Shown here piece after piece: positions 5,390 through 14,886 of a stretch of DNA of 64,000 nt. Numbering within the stretch: the first letter of the stretch is position 1; each line of letters starts with the position of its first letter. Origin of the DNA: a virus; IMG/VR virus record IMGVR_UViG_3300044641_002513, positions 24,897-88,896 of that record; one strand, written 5' to 3'. Below the pieces are notes generated by a model. It ran no database searches and had not been told where the DNA came from. It saw only the letters and a program-made list of their open reading frames with translations. The position numbers and the translations under genes are program-made.

Positions 5390-5397
5390 TTAAGACA
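5390..5397 (+). promoter_or_regulatory. Leader motif TTAAGACA
   Basis: TTAAGACA directly abuts the ATG at 5398. A longer form, TTAAGACAGCAAA, precedes the genes at 10379 and 13153. It may be a translation leader or a late transcription signal. Confidence 0.35.
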
Positions 5398-5658
5398 ATG
5401 GATAGCATTTGGGAAAATAAATCAAAAATTCTAGAAGGTATTAAAAATACCGTAGCTAAAAATAAATTTGTAAAAGAAGTAGCTAAGGAAAGACATCTAA
5501 TATGTCAAGGTTGTATACACTTGTCTACAGATTGTCCTCCTTTAGTTAAAGAATGTTGTGCTGAATGTGGTTGTTCTGTAAAATTTAAGACCCACAGCCT
5601 AGCTTCAAGTTGTCCTATTAATAAATGGCCTGCAATAGAAACAAATGATAATAAATAA
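5398..5658 (+). CDS. Zinc-ribbon protein next to the terminase
   Basis: The 86-residue product has a basic helical N-terminus (KILEGIKNTVAKNKFVKEVA) and a cysteine-rich module: CQGC, a further CPP, CCAECGC and CP near the C-terminus. Spacing is that of a small zinc ribbon ending in 'S-C-P-I-N-K-W'. This type of protein ('C-x-x-C ... C-G-C ... C-P-x-x-K-W') is common in tailed phages near terminase or head genes. Zinc binding is predicted; the function is not known. Its stop overlaps the start of the large terminase gene by 14 nt, suggesting coupled synthesis. Confidence 0.6.
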   Translation: MDSIWENKSKILEGIKNTVAKNKFVKEVAKERHLICQGCIHLSTDCPPLVKECCAECGCSVKFKTHSLASSCPINKWPAIETNDNK

Positions 5659-7819
5659 CTCCAATTTCAGATTACCCGAGATACCTAACTTCCATCCAAT
5701 ACTAGAGTATTACGATAGAATTGGTTTTTGGAAAGACCAAAAAAGAAGATGTATAGAAGGATATTGGGTATCAGGTAAATGGATGCCTGGTCCTTTATAT
5801 TACTATATCAACTTTCACAACATACAATTTGAAGACGACTCTTCTGTATCTCAAGCTTTTGGTTTACCGTTTTTAAGAGATATAGATTGGGAATTGTTTC
5901 TACTATACGAAGAATGTAGAGGTTTTTCAGGTTTTGCTGACGACACACAGTTTACTTGTGATAGAAAATATGGACCTGAAAAAGAACTTTCTATAAAACT
6001 AAAAAGGATTACTGAAGAAGAAACTAAAAAGTTTACTTATATAACTGCTAGAGAATATCTACGTAAAAATCACGGCAAATCTTTAGGAAAACCACTATAC
6101 AAAAACTCTGCTAAGCATTTTATGTCTATACAAGCCCGTGGTTCAGGTAAATCCTACTCCTCTTCAGGCATTGTTAATCATAACTTACTATTTGACGGAG
6201 CTACAGACTACGATGACTACCTTACTAGAAGAAAAGCTAAACAATTCTTTGCATCAGACACAGTTGTAGGAGCAATTGACACTAAGTACACAGTGCCTTT
6301 ACTTAAAAAATCCTCTACTGCACTAGAACTTTTAGCAGGAAGTTATAAATTAGGAGATGAGTTTTTTCCTGCACCACTAATGATTGATTATTCAGGGTCA
6401 ATGGCTCCCAATAGAGACATTACAAGTATGTCTGGTTCAGTACTTAGACATAGAACCTTTAAAGATAACCCACTAGCAGCCAATGGTACTAGACCTAACT
6501 TAGTAGTGCTGGATGAGGTAGGTTTTATGTATAACATTAAAGAGTCTTGGGGAGCAGTAGAAGCAACACAAGCATCTAAACAAAAGAAAAACCTAGTAAT
6601 CTGGGCATTAGGTACAGGAGGACTAGTATCAGGTAAAGCAGCATTGTATGCTGAATCTATATTTCGTAATCCGCAAGATTATAACTGTATAGACTTTGAA
6701 GATGTATGGGAACATAGAGGACAAATAGGTTATTTTGTACCTTATTCTAAAACTCTTAATGAGTTTAAGACTGGTGAAAACAAAATAACTGATGACTTGC
6801 TAGCTAATATGTATATTGAAAACAGACGTAAAGAAGCAAAGAAGTCACCTGATCCAACTGTATACCAAACAGAAATTATCAACGGTCCTATGTTGCCTTC
6901 AGAAGCTTTCCTTGTATTAGAAGGAGCTTTCTTTCCAACACTACTAATTAAAGAACAACTAGCTGAAGTTGAAGGAGGTAAATACAAAAAATACACAGAT
7001 GCTTCTTTTAAAGGTAGACTAGTCTTTACACAAGACGGAGCAGTAGACTTTGAAACAATACAAGATGAGAAACCTATTAGAAAGTTCCCTTTAAACAAGA
7101 ATGATGACAAACGAGGGTGTGTAGAACTATGGGCTAAACCACAAAGAAATCCCGACGGTACTATCAACCGAGGAGTGTACATTGCAGGAATAGACGTTGT
7201 TGATAAAGACAAGGCTACTACTGACTCACTACCTTGTATAGTAGTAATGAATAGATTCACTAGACAAATAGTAGCAGAATACACAGGACGTACAGGTGAA
7301 GCTAAAGATTTTTATGAAATCTGCCGTAAGTTGCTAATGTACTACAATGCTATGGGAATGTATGAAAAAAACCTTATTGGTTTATACAACTACTTTGACC
7401 AAAACAAATGTACTTATCTCCTAGCAGAAACTCCTTACCAATTACGCTCAACTGATACTTATAAAGCAGGTACTAATACTTCTAAAGGTATTAATGCATC
7501 AGGTTCTATTAACTCTGAAGGACGTAATATGGTTAAGTCTTGGTTACAAGAAAGAATATCAACAGTATCAGAGACAAGAGTGTATGAAACTATTTATTCT
7601 CCAGCAATGCTAACAGAGTTAGTGATGTGGAATCCTGATGGTAACTTTGATAGAGTATCAGCACTAATAATGTTAATGTGGTTAGACAGTACTATGTATA
7701 AAGAAGTAACACAAAAAGTCGAACAGATAAAAACATTCTTAGATAATCCTTATTTTGAAAAAATGGGAGTACTAAAAAAGAAGCCAATAGAGACTTTTAA
7801 TTCAAATTATTATTCATAG
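5645..7819 (+). CDS. terL: Terminase large subunit
   Basis: This is the ATPase-nuclease motor that pumps DNA into the prohead. The 724-residue length fits crAss-like TerL. The Walker A motif ARGSGKS is at residues 164-170 and Walker B LVVLDEV is at about 286-292 (D290, E291). The C-terminal RNase H-like nuclease starts with IAGIDVVDKD (first acidic residue D517). The order ATPase then nuclease is complete, with no frameshift. It is followed after 26 bp by the portal gene, the usual crAss-like arrangement. The N-terminal region (about 1-140) is longer than in lambda-like TerL, as usual in this group. Confidence 0.9.
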   Translation: MIINNSNFRLPEIPNFHPILEYYDRIGFWKDQKRRCIEGYWVSGKWMPGPLYYYINFHNIQFEDDSSVSQAFGLPFLRDIDWELFLLYEECRGFSGFADDTQFTCDRKYGPEKELSIKLKRITEEETKKFTYITAREYLRKNHGKSLGKPLYKNSAKHFMSIQARGSGKSYSSSGIVNHNLLFDGATDYDDYLTRRKAKQFFASDTVVGAIDTKYTVPLLKKSSTALELLAGSYKLGDEFFPAPLMIDYSGSMAPNRDITSMSGSVLRHRTFKDNPLAANGTRPNLVVLDEVGFMYNIKESWGAVEATQASKQKKNLVIWALGTGGLVSGKAALYAESIFRNPQDYNCIDFEDVWEHRGQIGYFVPYSKTLNEFKTGENKITDDLLANMYIENRRKEAKKSPDPTVYQTEIINGPMLPSEAFLVLEGAFFPTLLIKEQLAEVEGGKYKKYTDASFKGRLVFTQDGAVDFETIQDEKPIRKFPLNKNDDKRGCVELWAKPQRNPDGTINRGVYIAGIDVVDKDKATTDSLPCIVVMNRFTRQIVAEYTGRTGEAKDFYEICRKLLMYYNAMGMYEKNLIGLYNYFDQNKCTYLLAETPYQLRSTDTYKAGTNTSKGINASGSINSEGRNMVKSWLQERISTVSETRVYETIYSPAMLTELVMWNPDGNFDRVSALIMLMWLDSTMYKEVTQKVEQIKTFLDNPYFEKMGVLKKKPIETFNSNYYS

Positions 7820-7824
7820 ATTTG
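7817..7824 (+). promoter_or_regulatory. Possible -7 promoter element TAGATTTG
   Basis: TAGATTTG fits the Bacteroidota -7 consensus TAnnTTTG, includes the TAG stop of TerL and ends 21 bp before the portal ATG. An internal promoter for the head genes is possible, but a single 8-bp match in AT-rich DNA is weak evidence. Confidence 0.25.
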
Positions 7825-7845
7825 TATTTTAAATAAAATTTTACT

Positions 7846-10290
7846 ATGAGCTCTCCTGTAAAAATCCAAGGTTATATCAGTTTTCCAAGACAAAAGTTAT
7901 CTGATGCAGAAAAAACAGACCACTGGTATAAAAAGAATATAGACTTTGCAGAGCATCTATTAACATCGGACGTTAATCTACGTTCTAACTTTAAAAATAA
8001 AAAAAGCAACTACAACTTAAGAGTTAACATCATCAGCTCTAAAGACTTTGAGAAGTTTATCAACCCTGATAACTTAGATTTAGAATCTTTACCTGCTTCT
8101 TTCCAACACATAGGAATAGAAAACAGTAAAATTAACTTGTTGTTAGGAGAATATGCTAAAAGAAAGAAAGACTTTAAAGCATACATATCATCTAACGATT
8201 CAGAAAGTATATCTCGTAAAGAACAAACTTTAACTGACACTATAAAAGCAGAACTAGATAACATCATACAGACTACTTCTATTAGTGATGAAGAAATACA
8301 AAAAAGATTACAACAACTAGAAAAATATAAAACTTACCAATTCCAAGATATTGCAGAGATTACTGCTAACAAAATTCTAAAGAAAGAATACAAAGAAGGA
8401 GATTTTGATTTTACTTTCTTAAGAACTTTTGAAGACTTGCTTACAGCAGGAGAAGAAATAATGTATTGTGGAGTATTAGGAGGCAACCCTGTAATGAGAC
8501 GAGTTAATCCTATGAACTTATACACAATGGGCGGTAACTCAATGTATATCGAAGATGCCGACATTATTGTAGAATATGGTTATAGGTCAATAGGACAAAT
8601 AATAGATGATTACTGGGACGTACTACGACCTGAAGACATTGACTTCTTAGAAAGAGGAAAAGTAGATGCATCATTAGGTTCAGGTGGTGGTATAGGATTA
8701 AACAGAGATATTTCTGTATACGATTACTACGGAGAACAAGGTGCTCTTAATATCTTTCATCCTAACGAAATGGGAGTACGTACATTTGCAGGTGCTTTTG
8801 ATACTTACGGTAACGTACGTGTGCTAAAAGTATGTTGGAGGTCTAGAAGAAAAATAGGTGAGCTTACTTACTTTGATGAAGACGGTAACGAACAAAAAGA
8901 CTATGTTCCTGAAGACTATAAAGTTAACAAAACATTAGGAGAATCTTTAAAATGGATATGGGTTAATGAGTGGATGGAAGGTACTAAGATAGCTGACCAT
9001 GTATATACAGTAATGAGGCCTGTACCTTATGCTTCTAAATCCCTAGTTAACAAATCAAAAGGTACTCCACCTTATGTAGGTAGCGTAAACTCAACAAATG
9101 ATTACAAGGTTCAATCCTTAATGGATGTGATGAAACCGTTAGCTTATTCTTATGACATTGCTTATTACAAACGTGAATTAGCTATTGCTACCTACAAAGG
9201 TTCTTTTACAGCACTTAACAGTTCTTTAGTGCCATCAGGTTGGGACCCTAAAGAATGGATGAGATATGTAACTATCAATAAATTTGGTTGGTTAGACCCT
9301 ACTAATGAAATACTTAAAGGACCTTCTCAAGGTAAGTCAGCAGGAGCTTTCAATACACTTACAGCTCAACAAATACAAGTAGGTGACCCTAATGAAATAG
9401 GAATGTATACTAACTTAATGTTAGATATAGAAAATACTCTAGGTAAAATAGCAGGTGTTACAGGTGCTAGAGAAGGGCAAATACAAAACAGAGAAGCCGT
9501 TAATAATGTAGAACGTGAGGTAGCACAAACTTCTCACATTACAGAAAAATGGTTTGCAATAGATAACAACTTCCGCAAAAGAGTATTAACTAAGTTCTTA
9601 GAGTGTTGTAAATATGCTTATAAAACTAATCCTAAAAAAGGACAATACTTATTAGATGATATGGGGCAACAACTTATAACTCACTTCGACGAGTTTTGTG
9701 CTACGGAGTATGATTTACACTTGTCTAATTCTTCTAATGACCAACAGTTGTTTAATGACCTTAAAGCATTATCTCAAGCAGCTATTCAAAACGGACAAGC
9801 TACTATATCAGATTTAATTGCTATTAGCCAATCTGAATCTGTACAAGATGTTGCAAGAAAATTAGAAGACTCTGCTAGAAAAATTAGAGAAGAAAATCAG
9901 AAAATACAACAACAACAATTAGCTCAACAAGACGAAGCTAATAAATTAATGATGCAAGACAAGCAAGCTCAACGAGAGTGGGAGATTAAAAAACACGACG
10001 ATGATATTGCAGTAGAAAGAGAAAGAATAGAATCTAATATACTTATTGCAAGTATAAAAGAAGAGAATAACAACTACAGAAACAGCACTAATATGGTAGA
10101 CACTGATAACAATGGTGTGGGAGATTTATTAGACTTACGTCGCACTGAAGTTGATGAGAATTTTAAACAAGAACAGATTAACTTAAAGCAACAACAGTTA
10201 GAAGAAACAGTTAGAGCTAATAAAGCTAAAGAGGAACTACAGAAAAAATCTATTGCTGCTCAAGCTAACAGAGCTAATGGAGCAAAATAG
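7846..10290 (+). CDS. Portal protein
   Basis: The portal forms the dodecameric ring at the capsid vertex through which DNA enters and leaves. Evidence is its position right after TerL, its 814-residue length, and crAss-like portal features: the wing/stem region and the segment GVTGAREGQ followed by QNREAVNNVEREV and a helix with WFAIDNNFRKRV. The C-terminal part (about 670-814) is a Gln- and Lys-rich coiled coil, probably the crown/barrel. The leader AAAATTTTACT directly before ATGA is identical to that of the cargo gene at 35569. A TAGATTTG promoter-like element overlaps the TerL stop (7817-7824). Confidence 0.85.
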   Translation: MSSPVKIQGYISFPRQKLSDAEKTDHWYKKNIDFAEHLLTSDVNLRSNFKNKKSNYNLRVNIISSKDFEKFINPDNLDLESLPASFQHIGIENSKINLLLGEYAKRKKDFKAYISSNDSESISRKEQTLTDTIKAELDNIIQTTSISDEEIQKRLQQLEKYKTYQFQDIAEITANKILKKEYKEGDFDFTFLRTFEDLLTAGEEIMYCGVLGGNPVMRRVNPMNLYTMGGNSMYIEDADIIVEYGYRSIGQIIDDYWDVLRPEDIDFLERGKVDASLGSGGGIGLNRDISVYDYYGEQGALNIFHPNEMGVRTFAGAFDTYGNVRVLKVCWRSRRKIGELTYFDEDGNEQKDYVPEDYKVNKTLGESLKWIWVNEWMEGTKIADHVYTVMRPVPYASKSLVNKSKGTPPYVGSVNSTNDYKVQSLMDVMKPLAYSYDIAYYKRELAIATYKGSFTALNSSLVPSGWDPKEWMRYVTINKFGWLDPTNEILKGPSQGKSAGAFNTLTAQQIQVGDPNEIGMYTNLMLDIENTLGKIAGVTGAREGQIQNREAVNNVEREVAQTSHITEKWFAIDNNFRKRVLTKFLECCKYAYKTNPKKGQYLLDDMGQQLITHFDEFCATEYDLHLSNSSNDQQLFNDLKALSQAAIQNGQATISDLIAISQSESVQDVARKLEDSARKIREENQKIQQQQLAQQDEANKLMMQDKQAQREWEIKKHDDDIAVERERIESNILIASIKEENNNYRNSTNMVDTDNNGVGDLLDLRRTEVDENFKQEQINLKQQQLEETVRANKAKEELQKKSIAAQANRANGAK

Positions 10291-10364
10291 AGCTATAGAA
10301 CTATAAGAGTTTTATAACAATTAATATACCCTATGTATAAAAATAATTTTAATATTGTAACCAA

Positions 10365-10377
10365 TTAAGACAGCAAA
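10365..10377 (+). promoter_or_regulatory. Leader motif TTAAGACAGCAAA (copy 1)
   Basis: An exact 13-base match to 13138-13150. It ends 1 nt before the ATG of the scaffold candidate. The 88-bp gap upstream (10291-10378) otherwise holds only AT-rich sequence with a TAATATTG (one mismatch to the -7 consensus). Confidence 0.4.
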
Positions 10378-10378
10378 T

Positions 10379-11518
10379 ATGAGTACAGAGAATGAAGAGT
10401 TATTTGAAGGACTTCAAATAATGACTCCCTCAGAATTAAATTCAGCAGTAGCTGAATCTAATAAAGAAGAAACTGGAGAAGAAGAAATTGAAGTAGATAA
10501 CCTACAGGAAGTAATAACTCCTGTAGAGAAAACTACTAAACAGAGTAACACTGAATCCTCAGTAGATACTGCTAGTAAAACAGAAGCAGTCTACAAAGGA
10601 TTAATGAAAGAACTTGTTAACGCAGGTATTTTAACAGCAGAAGATGTTGAAAAACTAGATGAGTTGCCAGGTACTTTAGATTCGATTAAATCGTTAGTCG
10701 ATAAAACAGTAAAAACTAATTTTAAAAAGGCAGAAGAGAATTGGAAAAAAAGTATGCCAAGTGTTAAGAAACGATTTTTAGAAATCGAAGACGCATTTGA
10801 CGAAACTGACCAAGCTATCTTAATGGCCCAAAGATTAGAGTTCTTTGATAGTATTGATAATGATGCTTTAGAAAAAGATGTAACCTTGCAAAAACAAGTT
10901 TACTTTGACTTATTAAAGTCTAAAAACTTTTCTGACCAAGATGCAATGGAGGCAATAGAAGATGCAGAGTCTGTAGGTAAGCTAGCAGATAAAGCTCTAA
11001 AAGCTATTCCTGAATTAAAAAACCAAGCTCAAGGTTATGTAAAAGAAGCTAAGGCTTTTAAAGAAGAAAGAACTAAAGCAGAGATTGAAGCTCAAAACAA
11101 AGCGTTTGAAAATTTAATCTCAAACATAGAATCTAGAGATGCTTTTATTGATGGGTTAAGCCTAAATAAAGTAGCAAAGGATAGATTAAAAGGTAATATC
11201 TTAAACCCTGTTTTTAAAGATGATGCAGGCCAAGAGTATAACAGTTTAATGTATAAACAAAAAAGAAACCCAGTAGAGTTTGAAATGCTAATCAACTACT
11301 ACGATACAATTGGGTTATTTAACTTAGATAAGCAAGGTAAGTTTAAACCTGATATTTCTAAATTAAAAAATGTAGCAAAAACAGCTGCGGTAAATGAGTT
11401 AGACAAAATCATTTCCTCAGAAGAACAAAGAGGCGTAGGACGTAATACATCAGTAGAAACATCACAGAAAACTGAAGGATTACTAAGTATGCTAGAAAGT
11501 GCTTTTACTAAAAAATAA
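10379..11518 (+). CDS. Putative capsid scaffolding protein
   Basis: This 379-residue protein sits between portal and major capsid genes, the classic place for a scaffold. It is strongly acidic at the N-terminus (EETGEEEIEVDNLQEV) and helical in the middle, with lysine-rich coiled-coil stretches (about residues 110-245). A small C-terminal helix (GLLSMLESAFTKK) is typical of scaffold domains that bind capsid protein. No enzymatic motif is visible. Scaffold function is inferred from position and composition; a minor capsid role is the main alternative. Confidence 0.6.
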   Translation: MSTENEELFEGLQIMTPSELNSAVAESNKEETGEEEIEVDNLQEVITPVEKTTKQSNTESSVDTASKTEAVYKGLMKELVNAGILTAEDVEKLDELPGTLDSIKSLVDKTVKTNFKKAEENWKKSMPSVKKRFLEIEDAFDETDQAILMAQRLEFFDSIDNDALEKDVTLQKQVYFDLLKSKNFSDQDAMEAIEDAESVGKLADKALKAIPELKNQAQGYVKEAKAFKEERTKAEIEAQNKAFENLISNIESRDAFIDGLSLNKVAKDRLKGNILNPVFKDDAGQEYNSLMYKQKRNPVEFEMLINYYDTIGLFNLDKQGKFKPDISKLKNVAKTAAVNELDKIISSEEQRGVGRNTSVETSQKTEGLLSMLESAFTKK

Positions 11519-11553
11519 TAAATATATACCGTTAACAATTTAAAAAAAACAAA

Positions 11554-13065
11554 ATGGCTCAATTACTTCCATTACAAAGGTATGAAGCGAAAGATTACAA
11601 TGGTCTGGTAACAGATAACCACTTCTATTCTTTATACCAACAAAAACCACAATTGATTAGTAACGTAATCAAAGAAATCTACAAAACTAATTTACAAGGT
11701 AAACTTCGTGAATTTGTTGATAGATTTCCTGTTAAAGAAGTAGAACAAGAAAATGGTTTTTACAACTGGATGCTACAAGGACAACAAGATAAAAACTTGC
11801 CTTTAGTAGACGCTGAAACAATCAATGGTCTTACTATTTCTGCTGGAACTTTCCCTGCTAACGTAGGTGCAAACGGAGAGCGTTTCTATTTAATCTTTGA
11901 CGAACCTTTGTTTGAAGAAACAAACGTACTAAGAGGAGAAGTTGATGATTACCACTTATTAGTTAAAAAAGCTATGGATGCTGGTTCTCGTTACAAAGTA
12001 GAAGTTGAATTAGTTACAGACAATCCTAACAAAACTGTTCCTTCTGAGGAATTAGCTGTTGGAACTCGTTGGTCTAAATACTATTCATTAAGTCCTTCTA
12101 CATTATCTTATCAAGGTGCTAAACCTTACTTTACATCTCCTTGGAGAATGGAAAACCGTCCTACAACAATGAGAATGGAATATGAAGTAGCAGGTAACAC
12201 TATTAATAAAGGTAAAAACGAACCATTAGAATTTGGTTTCAATTACAAAGGACAATCTGAGTCTGTATGGATTAACTACCAAGATTTAGTTGCTCATCAC
12301 CAGTGTGAAGAAATGTTCGCAAGAATGTTAATGTACGGTAAGAAAAACTGGACTGCTGACCACAAATACTTGAACAAAGATGATAAAACGAAATATGCTA
12401 TCGAATCAGGTGCAGGTTTCTTTGAGCAAATTGCTCCATCTAACGTTCATTACTATAATACTTATGACCTTGACTGGCATTTAGAAATGTTGTTAGACAT
12501 GGGTGTTGGTAAATTAGAGCGTGGAAAACGTACTATCCACTTGTTAACAGGTGAGTTTGGTGCTATCGAAATCTCTAAACAAATCAACGCTAAATCAGGT
12601 GCAGGTAAGTTTACAGTAATCTCTGACAAATTCTTAACTTCTAATACTAACCCAGGAAACTTAGGTGGAAAAAACACTAAAGGTTTAATGGAGCCACAAT
12701 GGAATGTTTACGAATGGTACAATGGAGTTACTATTATGGTTGAAATCGTTGATTTCTTCGATGATGATGTATACTTCCCACAACGTCACCCTGATGGTAA
12801 AGGTATCGTAGAATCACACAGAATCCTTGCTTTAGATTATGGAGATAATGCAGGTATCTACCGTATTAAACCAAAAGGAGTTCCTGATTACAATTGGGCT
12901 TATATCCCAGGTATGAGAGACCCATTCTCTCCAGCAGGAAAAGGTTCACCTAAAATGGTAGCTTCACCAGTTGACGGTTACTCTGTACATTTCCAGAAAT
13001 GGGGTGGTATGATGATCGAAGACCCAACTAAAGTTGTAGACTTACGCTTAGTAGTTGAAAGATGA
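11554..13065 (+). CDS. Major capsid protein
   Basis: The 503-residue product has the length, position and N-terminal character (AQLLPLQRYEAKDYNGLVTD, then a Tyr/Gln-rich helix) of crAss-like HK97-fold capsid proteins. The codons are less AT-biased at third positions than in the neighbours (many CGT, GGT, AAC and TTC), as expected for the most highly expressed gene. It has its own A-rich leader (AATTTAAAAAAAACAAA) and is followed by a strong intrinsic terminator, so its transcript can be controlled separately. The reading frame is intact with a TGA stop. Confidence 0.9.
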   Translation: MAQLLPLQRYEAKDYNGLVTDNHFYSLYQQKPQLISNVIKEIYKTNLQGKLREFVDRFPVKEVEQENGFYNWMLQGQQDKNLPLVDAETINGLTISAGTFPANVGANGERFYLIFDEPLFEETNVLRGEVDDYHLLVKKAMDAGSRYKVEVELVTDNPNKTVPSEELAVGTRWSKYYSLSPSTLSYQGAKPYFTSPWRMENRPTTMRMEYEVAGNTINKGKNEPLEFGFNYKGQSESVWINYQDLVAHHQCEEMFARMLMYGKKNWTADHKYLNKDDKTKYAIESGAGFFEQIAPSNVHYYNTYDLDWHLEMLLDMGVGKLERGKRTIHLLTGEFGAIEISKQINAKSGAGKFTVISDKFLTSNTNPGNLGGKNTKGLMEPQWNVYEWYNGVTIMVEIVDFFDDDVYFPQRHPDGKGIVESHRILALDYGDNAGIYRIKPKGVPDYNWAYIPGMRDPFSPAGKGSPKMVASPVDGYSVHFQKWGGMMIEDPTKVVDLRLVVER

Positions 13066-13080
13066 TAAAATTTTAAACGA

Positions 13081-13112
13081 GTTCTCCTCCCTAAAAAGAG
13101 GAGGACTTTTTT
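13081..13112 (+). terminator. Intrinsic terminator after the capsid gene
   Basis: GTTCTCCTC (13081-13089) pairs with GAGGAGGAC (13098-13106) around an A-rich loop, followed by TTTTTT (13107-13112). It lies 15 bp after the capsid stop. Confidence 0.85.
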
Positions 13113-13137
13113 AAAACGGAGAATTTAATATAATAAT

Positions 13138-13150
13138 TTAAGACAGCAAA
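13138..13150 (+). promoter_or_regulatory. Leader motif TTAAGACAGCAAA (copy 2)
   Basis: Identical to 10365-10377. It starts 26 bp after the capsid terminator and ends 2 nt before the next ATG, so it may be part of a restart signal for transcription or translation. Confidence 0.4.
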
Positions 13151-13152
13151 AA

Positions 13153-14091
13153 ATGGAAACAGCAGAAAAACAAAAAACTGTTTACGGTACTTTTCTACAA
13201 AATAGATTAGTTTCTGTAAAAGCAGTAGAGTCTTCAGGCAAATGGAGCACGTTATTAGTAAAAGGTCAAGAAAAACAAAAAGACCCTTTTATGTATAACA
13301 AAGTAAAACGAAGCTATCAAGTACCACTTAATAGCGAATTAAAAGGAGGAGGAGTAAAAGTTATTTTGGACGACCAAAAGAGAGTCAAAATCCAAAAGTA
13401 TATGGAATCATTTCCTAACGGAATGACCCAAAAAGAGTTCTTTGAAAAAGAGTTAGGAGTAGACTTAAACCCTACATCAGAAGCAGATAAAAACTTCTGG
13501 AGAAGTGATCGTAGAGGTAGAGTAGTTATTACTAAAGAAGGGATGACATTAAACTTGAATCAATCTTTAGATATGTTAAAGTATCTAATACTGATTTCTA
13601 ATAGAATGCTTATCGCTCCATCTTACGATGAGAGAACCTTAAAAGCTACTTACGAGTTTATGATTGTAGATGAAAGTAAAGTTACATCTCAAAAACTTGA
13701 AGAAGCTAACGTAAAATCTCAAGCTTATATTAAGTTTGCTGAAGTTACAAACAGTCGTTCTTCTATCATAGGATTTATTAAATCACTAGGTAGAACTATT
13801 CCTGCTACTGCTACTGATGAATGGCTAAAAGGAGAAGTATTAAATGTTGTTGATAACAGCCCTAAATATTTCTTAGAAGTAGTTGACCATCCGCAGTATA
13901 ACGAGCGTATCTTTGTACAAGAAGCTATTGAAGCTGGTGCAATAATTCGTAAAGGAGAAAAAAGATATGTTTTAGATAACGGTGCTGAATTAGGAGACTT
14001 AAATGATACTATCAATTATCTTTTAAATCCTGATAACCAAGAATCTAAAATGAGAATAAAAGGAAAAATTGAACTATTAAAACGTAAATAA
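13153..14091 (+). CDS. Conserved head-region protein (312 aa)
   Basis: A mixed alpha/beta protein with a strand-rich start (TVYGTFLQNRLVSVKAV), a basic middle (SDRRGRVVITKEGMTL) and a helical C-terminus (LNDTINYLLNPDNQESKMRI). It lies directly downstream of the capsid gene, where crAss-like genomes have conserved head or neck proteins. I see no enzyme motif. It may be an auxiliary assembly factor or head-completion protein. Its stop shares one base with the next start (TAATG), showing tight coupling to a ring-protein candidate. Confidence 0.5.
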   Translation: METAEKQKTVYGTFLQNRLVSVKAVESSGKWSTLLVKGQEKQKDPFMYNKVKRSYQVPLNSELKGGGVKVILDDQKRVKIQKYMESFPNGMTQKEFFEKELGVDLNPTSEADKNFWRSDRRGRVVITKEGMTLNLNQSLDMLKYLILISNRMLIAPSYDERTLKATYEFMIVDESKVTSQKLEEANVKSQAYIKFAEVTNSRSSIIGFIKSLGRTIPATATDEWLKGEVLNVVDNSPKYFLEVVDHPQYNERIFVQEAIEAGAIIRKGEKRYVLDNGAELGDLNDTINYLLNPDNQESKMRIKGKIELLKRK

Positions 14092-14855
14092 TGACGGCTA
14101 ACGAAATGGCTAATTTGCTAGATGAGAAAGTAGATAGAGTATCTAGTTTTGGTTCCCCTGGGTACGAAGACTTTGACTACACTTCTGTATTATCTGAAGC
14201 ACAACAGCTATACGTTAAAAAGTTTTTTGATGAAGTAAACAATAGAAAAGGCAAAGGCTTTGAAGAAATTGAAATAAGAAACCAAGGATTAGCTGCTCTA
14301 GTAAAGGACGGTAACAACCTAACGGCTTCTGCTTCTCAAACAGGAATTATTACGAATAATTATGTTATAGGAAAGTTCTTTGATTTACCGCTTGACCACA
14401 TGTATACTATATACGAAGAGTGTACTATAGATAAAAAGATATGTGGAACAGAGGAATTTATTATTGGGTACATAGTAACAATTGCTCACAATGAAATGCA
14501 AAGGTTTAACTGGAGCAAATATAAAAAACCGTTTTACAACATTACGGGAGATTGTAGAGTTTGGCGTTCTGAGTTTTCAAGAAGCACTTCTGGTATTTTA
14601 CCTAGTGCTGCTGCAACTGCTAAACGTCACGAATTGTTTACTGATAAAACTTTTAATATAACTAACTATCATATTAGATATGTTAAAAACCCATTAGACA
14701 TAGTAGTTAATAGAACTACTGTTGCTAATCAAAGAAACTGTGAATTAGATACTTCAACTCACGTAGTTATAGTAGATATTGCAGCAGACTTGTTACTACA
14801 AAGAGTTAAAGAACAAAAAGTTCCTTTAATAGAAGGATTTAAAGATTTAGAATAA
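14091..14855 (+). CDS. Putative neck/ring protein (254 aa)
   Basis: The product begins with a helical segment (TANEMANLLDEKVDRV) and EDFDYTSVLSEAQQLYVKKF, then alternates strands and helices to a C-terminus with DIAADLLLQRVKEQKV. This layout, together with its place after the capsid gene, fits the ring or adaptor proteins that stack below the portal in crAss-like virions. The assignment is by synteny and layout, not by a diagnostic motif. It is coupled to the upstream gene and separated by 31 bp of A-rich leader from the next. Confidence 0.5.
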   Translation: MTANEMANLLDEKVDRVSSFGSPGYEDFDYTSVLSEAQQLYVKKFFDEVNNRKGKGFEEIEIRNQGLAALVKDGNNLTASASQTGIITNNYVIGKFFDLPLDHMYTIYEECTIDKKICGTEEFIIGYIVTIAHNEMQRFNWSKYKKPFYNITGDCRVWRSEFSRSTSGILPSAAATAKRHELFTDKTFNITNYHIRYVKNPLDIVVNRTTVANQRNCELDTSTHVVIVDIAADLLLQRVKEQKVPLIEGFKDLE

Positions 14856-14886
14856 TAAAAGATTAATAATTTAAAAACAAAATAAA

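Noticed and set aside
6742-7284. Minus-strand open frame of 180 codons
   Set aside because: It lies entirely antisense within the terminase nuclease region, with the terminase frame clearly coding.
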